From: Bacteroidaceae bacterium
GTDB taxonomy: Bacteria > Bacteroidota > Bacteroidia > Bacteroidales > Bacteroidaceae
Assembly (NCBI GenBank): GCA_016280445.1
Contig: JAEEGS010000034.1
Span: forward strand, 1 to 64,000
DNA: 64,000 nt
Reading direction: 5' to 3'
The position numbers and the translations under genes are program-made. This document shows, piece by piece, positions 16,301 to 25,179 of the stretch. Position 1 is the first letter of the stretch. The number at the start of each line of letters is the position of its first letter. The notes beneath the pieces were generated by a model. The model was not told the DNA's origin. It was given only the letters and a program-made list of their open reading frames with translations, and did no database searches.

Positions 16301-18073
16301 AAGAGTGGGGATGCGGTAAGTGGTGATAATTCCTGTCGTATAGATACGAATCTCTTTAGGGTTGCTGACCACCAGTTCCTCGCGCCAGTCACCGACAATG
16401 TCGCCACATGCGTTGGGGTTGTTCTTGGAACTGTTGTGCATGGTGGCTCCTGTGGTGGTAAGCAGTCGGCTACCGCCGCTTGTGCCTACTTTGATGATGG
16501 TGCCATAACTGGCAGTTCCAGGACTGTCGTATATTTCGTCGCAAAGGTCACCGTCCCAGTAGATGCGTCCGTTCAGGTGAGTGTTGCCATCACTTTTGTC
16601 ACAGCTGATGTTCCCCTTGTCTGCAATCTCCAAGTCGGTCACGCTGCTGAACCATGTGCCCATGCTGGCAGAACGCCCGATAGAACCAGGAAATTCGTTG
16701 GTGAAGTTACCCATGAGGGCACGACCATCATCGTTGTTCGACACCTTGCGGAAATAGAATTTGCCTGTGGTGGCATTATAATAGGTGCAGGCTGGTTTGG
16801 TTTCATTGCAGGTGAACTGCTCGTTTCCGTGGCGATAAGGGTCGAAGTCTGCGCAATGCTGTGAGTCGCCGTGGCCAAGGCCGGTGGTGCAGAGTCCCTT
16901 ACCGTTGTCATCAATAATCATGGAACCGAAGATGATCTCATCTCGTCCATCCCAGTCTACATCACCGATAGCGAAGTTGTGGAAACCATTGCCGAACCAT
17001 GGACTGCTGCCGCTGTACTCATTCCAGCGCCAGCGTTGTGTTAGTTCGTGGGTGGAAGGATTGACATCGAGCGCGCACATCTTGTGGCGTGTGTAACAGC
17101 CACGCCCCAAGAAGATGCTGGCTTTGCGGCCGTCAAGGAAGGGGGCTCCAAAGTAGTGCTTGGTGGCACGGTGCCCCGTGTCGTTCTCTCCCCATACGGC
17201 AGCATAGTCGCTTTCATTGCTCTCAAAGCGTGGCAGTGGATAGGCCATCGGTGTAAAAGTTGTGGCACCTTCAGCACATCCATAAGGAACGCCTGTCTCG
17301 CCGTTCATGTAGAGAAGGTATTCTGCTCCATCTCGGGTGTATTCCGTGCGTGGAGCCACGTAGTTCATATTGCCAATGTTGATGGTTCTTCCATCGGCAG
17401 TATGGATAATCATGTTGTCTGCACCACGCATGATGCACTCCGCTTTGCCATCCTGATCCCAGTCGAAACTGACAAGGTCCCATTGCTCGTCGGGACCAGC
17501 CATCAGATTGGGGCCAAGGTCTATCCACCAGAGACGTTTTCCACTCAGTGTGTAGCATTCATAACGATGGAATTTGGTGGTATTGGAGGCATCGTTGACA
17601 CCGCCCGTGTAATTACGCTTGACAATGAACTCCACCACGCCATCACCGTCGACGTCGCCCATCGAAATATCATTGAGGTCATACTCGGAAGTGACGTCAT
17701 TTCCTTTACGATCAAGCACGGTGGCGACAGGAATGCTGAGGTAGCCATTTTCCCAGCGGGTTATGCTCTTACTTTTGAGTTCAGTCTTCTCTTCACCTTT
17801 CACCACTGGGATGACATAATATTGGCTTGATGCGTTGCCGTTGGTGTGGAGATAATTGGAAGTAGTTAGGTTGGAAGCAATCTTCGAACCATTGCAGTAG
17901 AGGTTGTAAGTTACGTCGTAATATTCCTCGCCGAAGATGCGCCAGCTGACAAGGTTTCCGCTGCCACTGGACACTGCCACAAGTCCGCGGTCGAGCTTGT
18001 CGGTATATCGCTGGGCGAAACCGAGAGTTGTCATCAGTGTGAGGACAAGGGTGAAAATGGTCTTTTTCATCAT
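13367..18073 (-). CDS. PL11 rhamnogalacturonan lyase fused to autotransporter-like repeats
   Basis: A 1568-aa secreted protein. After the signal peptide (MMKKTIFTLVLTLMTTLGFA) residues about 20-625 match the PL11 rhamnogalacturonan lyase fold: DRGLVAVSSGSGNLVSWRIF, the calcium-loop-like DVDGDGVVEFIVKR and DWDQDGKAECIMRG, and a propeller ending near the PPHKSYFLGEMEGI motif. It should cleave the rhamnogalacturonan I backbone by beta-elimination. Residues about 640-1460 are repetitive beta-helix segments (GNGAITAGALVKENKGTLTI, LQGGALLDQV, GEGTIDIYC) like autotransporter passenger repeats. The end, GLYLLQIKSASGKKGSMKKMK, is a Por-like tail. A paralogue lies at 44898-49505. It is preceded by the 871-aa gene, probably in one transcript. 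Confidence 0.87.
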   Translation of the reverse strand: MMKKTIFTLVLTLMTTLGFAQRYTDKLDRGLVAVSSGSGNLVSWRIFGEEYYDVTYNLYCNGSKIASNLTTSNYLHTNGNASSQYYVIPVVKGEEKTELKSKSITRWENGYLSIPVATVLDRKGNDVTSEYDLNDISMGDVDGDGVVEFIVKRNYTGGVNDASNTTKFHRYECYTLSGKRLWWIDLGPNLMAGPDEQWDLVSFDWDQDGKAECIMRGADNMIIHTADGRTINIGNMNYVAPRTEYTRDGAEYLLYMNGETGVPYGCAEGATTFTPMAYPLPRFESNESDYAAVWGENDTGHRATKHYFGAPFLDGRKASIFLGRGCYTRHKMCALDVNPSTHELTQRWRWNEYSGSSPWFGNGFHNFAIGDVDWDGRDEIIFGSMIIDDNGKGLCTTGLGHGDSQHCADFDPYRHGNEQFTCNETKPACTYYNATTGKFYFRKVSNNDDGRALMGNFTNEFPGSIGRSASMGTWFSSVTDLEIADKGNISCDKSDGNTHLNGRIYWDGDLCDEIYDSPGTASYGTIIKVGTSGGSRLLTTTGATMHNSSKNNPNACGDIVGDWREELVVSNPKEIRIYTTGIITTYRIPTLWHDHQYRNAMVWQCVGYNQPPHKSYFLGEMEGITVAPPPYTMTGRTEIANGGTIAASNNGQQVIVCETNNSEVTIADGASPSVAFFNVPSWVQGQNSNKTNGTDQITYTYYTCNVKGGAFTGDTRIVKQGDGILNLPSVNMTNTGNTDVWAGTINFDGSLKQSPLWLNRFTELNSNGGQFKSIKADYASIIRPGGKNNQGSITVDETYTMGFGSRLVLDLYSDGMKADQINVKTLRIEAKTSDTWMKYGPKYLQPVIEVVEHRAEGESTLATGDYIIGKVQELTGSLASIKVEGVTDLKCGLSIDENNNLVLSIGAIRGATEIVWGGFTNTNWDFAKTSNFYVQNDEEQTPDIFVKGDIVNFEDGATKRTITLTDDLVPDTVRVNASKAFSYTFKGNGAITAGALVKENKGTLTISNENSYTGGNFLRGGTVKVSSLSNENKATGNLGGVISSSNKFIMENGAILEATAAVTNGSPIRFQSDEGGVISNSADFAQNKGFYGTVLTKKGNGWLKTYTTGSNLNKMVITAGTVQNFSGNAAKTVELQGGALLDQVSTSNTIFIDAKKKGTWTTTNRCNYSNILTGEGTIDIYCAAEKGTTWVATRTPLTLNLKNFKGILIPHAVISTDGRFTFDTSNGSADFTLNIPEGVYVQNSGKTLRIGQLTGSGSLGGFCAFQNGVTEQTNTWQVGNDGNFTFSGAVTGKDAFTKMGTGKMTTSGVWSTTGAMRVNEGELHFNSGSTLGTGALTVAVGATLSGVSKSNVPMTNSSYTINGILQPNSSTNPTGTAATTPVCTIDFNTKNVTFGATSVYIVGLGKFNNGATQNASIKNIKTLKFTNGATIAPFIPETYLANLTTDENEPDEFTIWTDVTSISGTPSLALPELPAWNYWDTSRISEGVLIIRCDAEKYQQYLTGISDIADGETVSVEVINSNGITVKKFTCSMSAVKATFDQATLPKGLYLLQIKSASGKKGSMKKMK

Positions 18074-18118
18074 AAATAGGTGGGTTTGTTAGTTAATGGG
18101 TGTGTTTGTTATATGAAT

Positions 18119-18156
18119 ATTCGCTTGTGCGCCTCGACTAAGACGCACAAGCGAAT
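18119..18156. terminator. Long intercistronic hairpin between secreted-protein genes
   Basis: ATTCGCTTGTGCG (18119-18131) and CGCACAAGCGAAT (18144-18156) form a perfect 13-bp stem with a 12-nt loop. On the minus strand, the direction of the flanking genes, no T-run follows. It is better read as an attenuator or mRNA-processing hairpin than as a full terminator. Confidence 0.55.
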
Positions 18157-18168
18157 GCTTTTTTGATA

Positions 18169-20784
18169 TTACTTCACAAGCAGCTTCTTCACCGTACCAT
18201 TGCTGTACTTTACGATGTTGAAGCCCTTTTGCAGGACGGAAATCTTGGCACCAGAAGGTGTGTAGATGCCAATGATTGTTTGTTTGTTGATTGCCTCTTG
18301 TTGCTTGATGGAGGTTGGAACCTTGGCTGATTCATTGCCATAATAGGTGAGAGACACATTGTCAACCATTGCCCAGTGTTCGCCTTCTGTGTTGGTGGCG
18401 ATGCGGGCGCCAAAGGTAATTGTTCCATCCTCGTCCACTTGAGTGATGATACGGTAAACATTGCCGTAGGCTGCGGCCGGCGTGATGACCCTCTCTGTCG
18501 TCTCGTTGGCCTCGTCTGTCTCCACTACTGTCGTGGTGTATTCTTCAGGATTCTCATCTCCGTTATAAGAGTAGACGTGAGCCACAGCGGGGCTGTTCTT
18601 CTTGTCGTTTCCGTCGGTGCCGAGAACAACATCCAGGGCTGCGTCATTGGCAAACACTTGGAGCCCGTCTTGTTTGCAATACGCACTGATTTGCAGAACG
18701 TATGTGCCAGCAGGAAGACCTGTTACAGTTTGATAAACCTGAGCTGTTCCTGAGCCGTTCCAGAGATTGAGGTAGTTCTTGTCAAGCACATAACCATCCG
18801 TTGGGTTCCAAGATGCGTTAGGATCGCTGGCAGCGCAGGTGGTCCAACCTTCGTTCACCCATCCTTGTATCCCACCGAAACTTGGGTACTGAATCTTGGC
18901 TGTATAGTCTACAGGGTTCTCATCGCTAGCAGGCTCTGCTGGAGTGCTGAGAGCAAACTCGATGTCCCAAAGTTCTTGCAACAGATCCAATACGGTCTGA
19001 TTGGTGAACTCATCCACGTTGAGTGCTCCATACTTGTCGAGGAATGTATTGTATGCAGCCACAGCAGAAGGTGCACACTTGTCTTTGTTCTCTTCATAGA
19101 TGATAGCAGCTTTAGCCAACTCACCCGTCTCTTCGTCGGTTAGTTTCTCAATGTTCCAGATGTAGTTCTGTGCTTCGTCAATGATGTCTTGTAATTTCTG
19201 AGCCTCAGCCAATACATCTTCTGTTCCCGCTGTCTTTTCGGTCAAGATAGGTTCTGCATAGTCAGATACTTCGTCGCCCAACAGGTTAGAATAATATTCG
19301 TTGATGCCTTCAGCTGTAGTCATGTCCTCTGCATTGTTCTTGGTTTCGATAAGTGTCGCATAGGCTGCGATATTGGTGTTGATGGTGTTGAGAGCCTCTT
19401 CGTAAGCAGGAATAATGGCAAGAATCTGTTCCTTTGTTTCTGCGGTATTGACAGAGGCCAACACTTTGTTGTATTCATCAACCAGTGATGCTTGTACCGT
19501 TGCTGTGGTAAAGTCTGGAGCATCGGCCAGAAGGCTGGAGAGCCAGTAGCGATATGCTTCCACACCACTGCCGTAATAGTTGACGGTGATGTTGTCGAGA
19601 GTAATCCAGTTGCTGGCACTCTCGGTCTGGCTATAGCCATATTCGAGTGTTCCGTCGGTCACTTCAGTGGTGATTTTATAAACTTTGCCTGCTGCAGCCT
19701 TTGGAACAACGGATTTGTTTTCGTTGGCAAAGACATAACCGTCAGCGCTTTCTGAATATGCTGAAATGGTCACCACATAGATACCATTGGGCAGATCCAC
19801 CAACTTCTTATACCCTTGGCCTTGCATCGTGCCAGACCAGATGCTGAGGTAGGGGGCATCATATCCTTCCCATCCATCGCCAATCCATGTGCCGGTCTTG
19901 GTCCATTCACTATCAGGAACGTTCAGTTCATTGATCCAACCGCTGATGCTGCTGCCATCGTTCTGATCAATCTGGATAGGAGTGTCTGGTGTAACACTGA
20001 TTTCATAATACTTCAGAATCTTCTTGTTCACAGATTCGGTGGCTGCGTTTAATTCTTCCGTGGAACTGCCGGTGTTGGCGAAAGTGGCTTTCTCTTCAGT
20101 AATGTTGATGTCAGTTGTACTGAGTGCCTCAGCCTGCTGGATAATGTCGCCCAGTTGCATGGCGGCTTCATAACGACCCACTTCTAGCAAATAGTTGGCG
20201 TAATCAGTTTCGCTGACAAAAGCCCATGTGTTTTGGAACACCTCGGCTGCTTTGTTTCCATACATCACACCCGTACCAGTCTGCTCGTTGGTTTGTCCGT
20301 TGCTGTATTCAATGTCTCGTCCGAGTGTATAACCGGAATAGTTGGTGGGATTGTATTCAGGGTTCCTGCCTGCTCCATAAATATAGTAGAGGTTTGTTCC
20401 TGCTTCTGAAAAGGAGAAGAAATAGTTGACCTGTTGATTGCGGTCTACGTAAACATTGCCATATTCATCATCGATGAACATGTTGTTCCACGACTCTTTT
20501 TTAATGCTGTTGGCCATGATTACGTAAGTCTCTCCATCCCATTCGGCATCTTCTACAATATACTTTTTCACAATGAATTGCAGTCCCGTGCTTCCAACGG
20601 AAGCGTGGGTGCCGTAGTCATTGCCTTCAGTGAGGAAAAGTTGAGCCTCCGGGTTGTAGATATATACGGTTTCGTCTACAGTCAGTGGCAGATAACTGCC
20701 AGAGAAGACAGGTTTTTGCCATTCGTCGGCAAAGGTTGCAAGGGTTGCTAAGAGAGCAACCATAAGTAGTAAAGTTCTTTTCAT
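18169..20784 (-). CDS. Large secreted protein with FIVAR-like helices and Por-like tail
   Basis: An 871-aa protein with a signal peptide (MKRTLLLMVALLATLATFA). It alternates beta modules (for example SIWSGTMQGQGYKKLVDLPN near residue 315 and YLNLWNGSGTAQVYQTVTGLP near 670) with alpha-helical FIVAR-like stretches (YNKVLASVNTAETKEQILAI). Each beta module has the pattern tryptophan, linker, VDLPNGIYVVTISAY, seen in carbohydrate-binding jelly rolls of this phylum. The end KVPTSIKQQ...FNIVKYSNGTVKKLLVK matches the tail of the 1243-aa protein. No enzyme motif is seen. It is first in the three-gene run, under the promoter at 20855-20885. A surface glycan-binding role is inference. Confidence 0.72.
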   Translation of the reverse strand: MKRTLLLMVALLATLATFADEWQKPVFSGSYLPLTVDETVYIYNPEAQLFLTEGNDYGTHASVGSTGLQFIVKKYIVEDAEWDGETYVIMANSIKKESWNNMFIDDEYGNVYVDRNQQVNYFFSFSEAGTNLYYIYGAGRNPEYNPTNYSGYTLGRDIEYSNGQTNEQTGTGVMYGNKAAEVFQNTWAFVSETDYANYLLEVGRYEAAMQLGDIIQQAEALSTTDINITEEKATFANTGSSTEELNAATESVNKKILKYYEISVTPDTPIQIDQNDGSSISGWINELNVPDSEWTKTGTWIGDGWEGYDAPYLSIWSGTMQGQGYKKLVDLPNGIYVVTISAYSESADGYVFANENKSVVPKAAAGKVYKITTEVTDGTLEYGYSQTESASNWITLDNITVNYYGSGVEAYRYWLSSLLADAPDFTTATVQASLVDEYNKVLASVNTAETKEQILAIIPAYEEALNTINTNIAAYATLIETKNNAEDMTTAEGINEYYSNLLGDEVSDYAEPILTEKTAGTEDVLAEAQKLQDIIDEAQNYIWNIEKLTDEETGELAKAAIIYEENKDKCAPSAVAAYNTFLDKYGALNVDEFTNQTVLDLLQELWDIEFALSTPAEPASDENPVDYTAKIQYPSFGGIQGWVNEGWTTCAASDPNASWNPTDGYVLDKNYLNLWNGSGTAQVYQTVTGLPAGTYVLQISAYCKQDGLQVFANDAALDVVLGTDGNDKKNSPAVAHVYSYNGDENPEEYTTTVVETDEANETTERVITPAAAYGNVYRIITQVDEDGTITFGARIATNTEGEHWAMVDNVSLTYYGNESAKVPTSIKQQEAINKQTIIGIYTPSGAKISVLQKGFNIVKYSNGTVKKLLVK

Positions 20785-20854
20785 AAAAGCAGGATTAATA
20801 GTTAGTTGTTATGAATAGTGTTAAATGTGCATGTAATGCGCACGTATGACGTGG

Positions 20855-20885
20855 CAAAGGTAGGAAATAATTTTTTATTGGGCAA
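20855..20885 (-). promoter_or_regulatory. Promoter of the secreted-protein gene run
   Basis: On the minus strand: TTG (20885-20883), 20 nt, TACCTTTG (20862-20855), a full match. The -33 element lies inside the last codons of the helicase gene. The leader contains AACAACTAACTATTAATCC, a motif shared with other secreted-protein genes here. Confidence 0.75.
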
Positions 20886-23800
20886 CCATTTCGAGTAAAT
20901 CTTTGCCTGTGAGTTTATAACTTGAGTCTGTTCCTGCCAAAATGTTCTCGGCAAGGTCACGTTTAGTCTGGTGCAAACGGATGATTTTCTCTTCGATGGT
21001 GTTCTTGCTGACAAGGTGGTAAACCGTTACCGCTTGGTTTTGGCCGATGCGGTAGGCACGGTCGGTAGCCTGCTGCTCGATGGCAGGGTTCCACCAAGGG
21101 TCAAGGTGGAACACGTAGTTGGCACCTGTTAGGTTCAGACCCAGTCCACCAGCCTTGAGGCTGATGAGGAAGAGCGATTTTTCACCGTTTTGGAATGCAT
21201 CAACCATCTCTGTGCGTTGTTTGAGTGGCACACTGCCATCGATGTAGAAATATTCCATGCCAAGTTTGTCGAGTTCTTTCTTGACAAGGTGGAAGAAACT
21301 GACGAACTGACTGAAGACAAGCGCTCTGTTACCTCCTTCAATAACGCCTTGCAGCAGTTCCACCAATGCGGTGATTTTTGAACATTCGCCAGTCCACTTC
21401 GGTTCGATGAGTTGTGCGCTACATGCCGCTTGGCGCAGTTTTGTGATTTCAGCCAACACGTGCATGTCAACGTCCAACCCACCTTCCTGTAGCATTTGCT
21501 CGGCTCGGACACGGATGCTTTCGTAGATGGCAAGTTCGTCTTGGTTCAGTTCCACCGTATGGTGAATCTCTATCTTCTCTGGCAGTTCTTTCAGGACGGA
21601 TTGTTTCGTGCGACGCAACATAAAGGGGTGTACGATTCGTTCCAGTTGTTCTTGTTTTTCTTTGTCTTGAAAGCCTTCGATGGGTACGATGAACTTTTGT
21701 GAAAAGTGCTCGTACCCTCCTAACAATCCAGGGTTGACGAACTGGAACAGATTCCAAAGTTCACCCAAGTGGTTTTGTACGGGGGTACCTGTCAGCATCA
21801 CGCGGTTGTCAGCCTGTATCTTCATGGCTGCAGCACTGGTTTTTGCCCCTCGGTTCTTGATGATGTGCGCTTCGTCCAGACAGGCCACGTTCCAATGTTT
21901 TTTTGTGATATCGTCCTGGATGCTCAGCAGAATGCCATAGGTTGTGATGATGACGTCTCCAGCCTTGGCCTCAGCGATGGTTTTCTGGCGATTGGCGGCA
22001 AAGTTGAGAATCTGCACATTCAGTGTGGGGGCAAATTTCTCCATCTCAATTTTCCAGTTGGGAGCAACTGAGGCGGGTGCCACCACCAATGATGGTCCCT
22101 CCTCCTTCTTCAAGAGTAGAAAAGCGATAGTTTGAATCGTCTTGCCGAGACCCATATCATCGGCCAAAAGTGCGCCGGCTCCCCAACTGTTCAGACGTGC
22201 CATCCATAGATAGCCGTCTTTTTGGTAGGGACGTAAAGTGGCGTTTAATTCTTCAGGGATGGGTGGTCGATAGTTGGAGCCATTGAGGATGCGTTGCCGA
22301 ACCTTGTGCAGTTCTTCGTCCATCTTTAATTCGAGGTCGCCGTGCAGCAGGTCGTCACCCATCAGCGCTGCGCTGAATGGTGAAATCTTGATTTTTCCGC
22401 GTTCGCGGTTGGCAATGGCGTCGAGGGCGTTCAGTTGCCGCCTGAGTTTTTCGCTTAAGGCCACATATTCGCCTTCACCCAACTGTATGTATTTCCCCTT
22501 GCTTTTGCTCACCAGTTCCAGCAGTTCGCTGATGCTGATTCGCGTGTTCTCGTCAATGTCCACATCGCCTTCTATGTCAAACCATTGGCCTCGCTGTTTC
22601 AGCACGCCGCTCCAACTGCTGACACCGCGTGAGAGGGTGCGTATCTTGAAGCCTTGTCCTTCGGGCCACTCGGCATAGAACATGTCGCGATGTTCTTGTA
22701 TCAACTGTATCAGTTCGAGTATGAATTCAGGAGGATAAACCTCTTTCTCTTCATAATCGTAATCCATGCTGTCCCAGAAGGCTCTCACAATTTCAAGGTT
22801 GGAACGTTCCATTTCCAAATTGCGCTTCACTCTTATGCGGCCTTCCTCGTTTTCGTCGATGATGATGCTGTCGCCTTCACCCAGTCGGTAGGTGCGCCTG
22901 CCGCCAGACAAAGGACGTACAAAGACTTCCACCTCCCAGTTATTGCCTTGCTGGGGGCTGAGTTTGAATCCCACATTCCATTGCCCTTCGGTGATGGGGA
23001 GTGTGGAGCCTCCTTCTATGAGTGAAGAGTGCAGTTCCACCTTGCCGCCAATTTTGGCCAGCAGGTTACGTAAGGTGGGTTCGGCTTCCAGAGGAAGTTG
23101 TCCCAATTGGAGCAACTTCACGTAGTAGCCACGTATGTCGGTGGGTATGCTAACGATGCTGTAAACCGTAGGTGATTCTTCCACGATAATCAGGTCGTCT
23201 TTGACATTATCGGCGGGTACATTCGATTTGACCACGAAATGATCCCCTTCGTTTTCCACCATTAGATAGGGCTTGTCGCGATTCACGTGAATCTGTTCGA
23301 ATGGTGCTGATTTTCCCCAATATAGGCGGTTGTCATCCACCATCTCTTCAATCACGTCCTCTAGTTGTAGTTCCCAGTGTTCGCTGTGGTTCAAGCGTGC
23401 CAAGATGCGTCGGTCAGCATTGTTCATTCCTTCCACGTCGCCTTTCCTGTAGCGTGTCTCGCTTAGACGTTTTCCGTTTCCCCAACTGCCGTTTTTCAGG
23501 CGTGTCTGTTCTCTCACCTGAATGACGCGTGAGTCCATCGACTCGCGGATATACATGAGTCGTGTGTCTTGTTCTTGCTTCTGCGTGGAGTTGCCTTCCG
23601 CGTCATCTATCAGTCCTTCCAGCACCGACTCCCATTCCGCTTTGTGGTAGATGTTTGTGAGCGTGGGTTGATGTCCGAATCGCTTTGTAAGTGATTCTTG
23701 TTCAGAACTATAGAGCGGCAGATATTTGGACATTTCATGTTGCAACAATGCCAGATGCGGAATGCAGACATTGACATCCATGTTGGTCGTCGGATAGCCT

Positions 23801-24906
23801 AAATAGTTGGCCAGCAAGAAGGCCATTGGGCGGAAGATGGGAGGAAGTTTCCGGGTGCTTGCTTCGTCGTACATTTTTTGTACGAGTTCCCTGTGGAGTG
23901 TGCGGTTGATGTTGCAGAAGTCTTCTGTCAAGATACGCACAGGAAGCATCGTTTCGTCTGTCTTGATGGCCAGTGTGGTGGCTAATTCATGCACTTTCTT
24001 CCTGCAGATGTTCACAATCCCTTCATTACCTTCCTTGTTTTCGTTCACCACAGCCATGAAAGAGAGGGCGTAGTAGAAGGTCAAGAAGAACCCTAAACTG
24101 TCTTTCTTTCCTCCTTTCTCTTTGGCTAGTGTCTTGATGGCGATGTCGAACCATTTGGCGGCATCTGTGTATTTTCCCTCGCAGAGGGTGTGGAGCGCAA
24201 TGAGCATGTATCCATGGGAAATCTTGTCGAAAATGCCGTTGGCAGGCAGTTTTCCCGTTGCTGTGTATTCATAGAGTTCCATGAGTGCCAGCATGCGGCT
24301 ACGGGTGGACTCGGTGATGGCGTTGTAGCGGCTGATGCTGATGGAAAGATATGCCGTATCGACCACTAAGTCGTGAGAAACGAAATAGTTACAAACGTTC
24401 TCGAAGAAGGTCGCGAACGTGGTGGGTTGGAAGTTCTCGAATAGTTGCAGAAACTGAGGTTCTGCTGCTACGCTGAAGAAGAAATGAGCGTGGTCGGGAG
24501 GAATGACGTTGGCGCTGTTGCACGCCAGATAATTGTTCTCCACCAACTGCTTGACGGCATAACGCACGAACATGTAGTTCTGTCCTCCCTTCTGCTTCAG
24601 TCGGTTGTAGGTGGGCAGCAAGTCCTTGCGGCGCTCATACAGATACCACAGTGCCGGCACCAAACAGTCTGTGTCGATTTCGTAACGCGCGGTATTGGTG
24701 TACCAGTCTCGTCCCGCGTTGACGAAAATGCCCTGTTGGGTCAGTTCGTCAAGAGCGGCAGTGCCGTCGAAATTATGGAAGCAGTATTGTTTGAGCGTGT
24801 AGATGTGCTCTTCCATCCTACGGTAGGAGTCAATCCCGCTGTGGACATAGTAGCACAGCAGTCGTTGTGCATCTTCGCTCAGTTGTTCGTATCGGTCAAA
24901 AATCAT
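20875..24906 (-). CDS. SNF2-family DNA helicase/translocase
   Basis: A 1343-aa Swi2/Snf2 ATPase. The long N-terminal half (about residues 1-870) has no motif I recognise. The C-terminal third holds motif I DDMGLGKTIQT, motif Ia VVAPASVAPNWK, the DEAH box LDEAHIIKN, motif III LTGTPVQNHLGELWNLF, and helicase C motifs SLKAGGLGLNLTGANYVF and TDRAYRIGQ. It should move along double-stranded DNA using ATP, remodelling protein-DNA complexes. A TTG 33 nt further upstream lies inside the -7 element, so ATG at 24906 with AAAGG just ahead is the start. RapA-like and phage-defence roles are both possible; no defence neighbours are visible. Confidence 0.9.
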   Translation of the reverse strand: MIFDRYEQLSEDAQRLLCYYVHSGIDSYRRMEEHIYTLKQYCFHNFDGTAALDELTQQGIFVNAGRDWYTNTARYEIDTDCLVPALWYLYERRKDLLPTYNRLKQKGGQNYMFVRYAVKQLVENNYLACNSANVIPPDHAHFFFSVAAEPQFLQLFENFQPTTFATFFENVCNYFVSHDLVVDTAYLSISISRYNAITESTRSRMLALMELYEYTATGKLPANGIFDKISHGYMLIALHTLCEGKYTDAAKWFDIAIKTLAKEKGGKKDSLGFFLTFYYALSFMAVVNENKEGNEGIVNICRKKVHELATTLAIKTDETMLPVRILTEDFCNINRTLHRELVQKMYDEASTRKLPPIFRPMAFLLANYLGYPTTNMDVNVCIPHLALLQHEMSKYLPLYSSEQESLTKRFGHQPTLTNIYHKAEWESVLEGLIDDAEGNSTQKQEQDTRLMYIRESMDSRVIQVREQTRLKNGSWGNGKRLSETRYRKGDVEGMNNADRRILARLNHSEHWELQLEDVIEEMVDDNRLYWGKSAPFEQIHVNRDKPYLMVENEGDHFVVKSNVPADNVKDDLIIVEESPTVYSIVSIPTDIRGYYVKLLQLGQLPLEAEPTLRNLLAKIGGKVELHSSLIEGGSTLPITEGQWNVGFKLSPQQGNNWEVEVFVRPLSGGRRTYRLGEGDSIIIDENEEGRIRVKRNLEMERSNLEIVRAFWDSMDYDYEEKEVYPPEFILELIQLIQEHRDMFYAEWPEGQGFKIRTLSRGVSSWSGVLKQRGQWFDIEGDVDIDENTRISISELLELVSKSKGKYIQLGEGEYVALSEKLRRQLNALDAIANRERGKIKISPFSAALMGDDLLHGDLELKMDEELHKVRQRILNGSNYRPPIPEELNATLRPYQKDGYLWMARLNSWGAGALLADDMGLGKTIQTIAFLLLKKEEGPSLVVAPASVAPNWKIEMEKFAPTLNVQILNFAANRQKTIAEAKAGDVIITTYGILLSIQDDITKKHWNVACLDEAHIIKNRGAKTSAAAMKIQADNRVMLTGTPVQNHLGELWNLFQFVNPGLLGGYEHFSQKFIVPIEGFQDKEKQEQLERIVHPFMLRRTKQSVLKELPEKIEIHHTVELNQDELAIYESIRVRAEQMLQEGGLDVDMHVLAEITKLRQAACSAQLIEPKWTGECSKITALVELLQGVIEGGNRALVFSQFVSFFHLVKKELDKLGMEYFYIDGSVPLKQRTEMVDAFQNGEKSLFLISLKAGGLGLNLTGANYVFHLDPWWNPAIEQQATDRAYRIGQNQAVTVYHLVSKNTIEEKIIRLHQTKRDLAENILAGTDSSYKLTGKDLLEMVAQ

Positions 24907-24936
24907 CCTTTGTCGTTTGCGAATTGGTAAAGCGTG

Positions 24937-24967
24937 CAAAGTTACGGAATAGTTCGCAAATGACCAA
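24937..24967 (-). promoter_or_regulatory. Promoter of the helicase gene
   Basis: On the minus strand: TTG (24967-24965), 20 nt, TAACTTTG (24944-24937), a full match. It gives a leader of about 27 nt and excludes the upstream TTG start. Confidence 0.75.
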
Positions 24968-25054
24968 GAGAAACGGCTCTTTTTAATGCGTGGAGAGCGG
25001 CTTTTAAGGGATTTTCACGAAGGCGATGGTTGGATAGGGGCGAAGGGGTGAAAA

Positions 25055-25140
25055 AGGCAGCGTCGTTCCCACTTAATCGAGACTTCCGTTATCAATTAAT
25101 CGATAACGGCGTTGCCTATTAATTGGGAACGACGCTGCCT
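25055..25140. terminator. Long nested dyad, likely efp terminator
   Basis: AGGCAGCGTCGTTCCCA (25055-25071) pairs perfectly over 17 bp with TGGGAACGACGCTGCCT (25124-25140). Nested inside is CCGTTATC (25086-25093) / GATAACGG (25102-25109), and the loop also holds a diverged GGCGTTGCCT copy of the outer arm. On the minus strand it is followed by TTTTT, which suits a terminator for efp. Its elaborate nested form resembles the dyads at 41671 and 60331. Confidence 0.75.
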
Positions 25141-25179
25141 AAATGGTGCTTTTTATGCAGCGATAAAAGAGTTTTTTTC

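Noticed and set aside
20875..24906. SNF2 helicase as part of a phage-defence island (for example DISARM-like)
   Set aside because: Neighbours are a secreted-protein gene and efp; no methylase, PLD nuclease or other defence gene is present.
24907..24939. TTG start that would extend the helicase by 11 residues
   Set aside because: The codon lies inside the -7 element TAACTTTG (24944-24937); the mRNA would start downstream of it.
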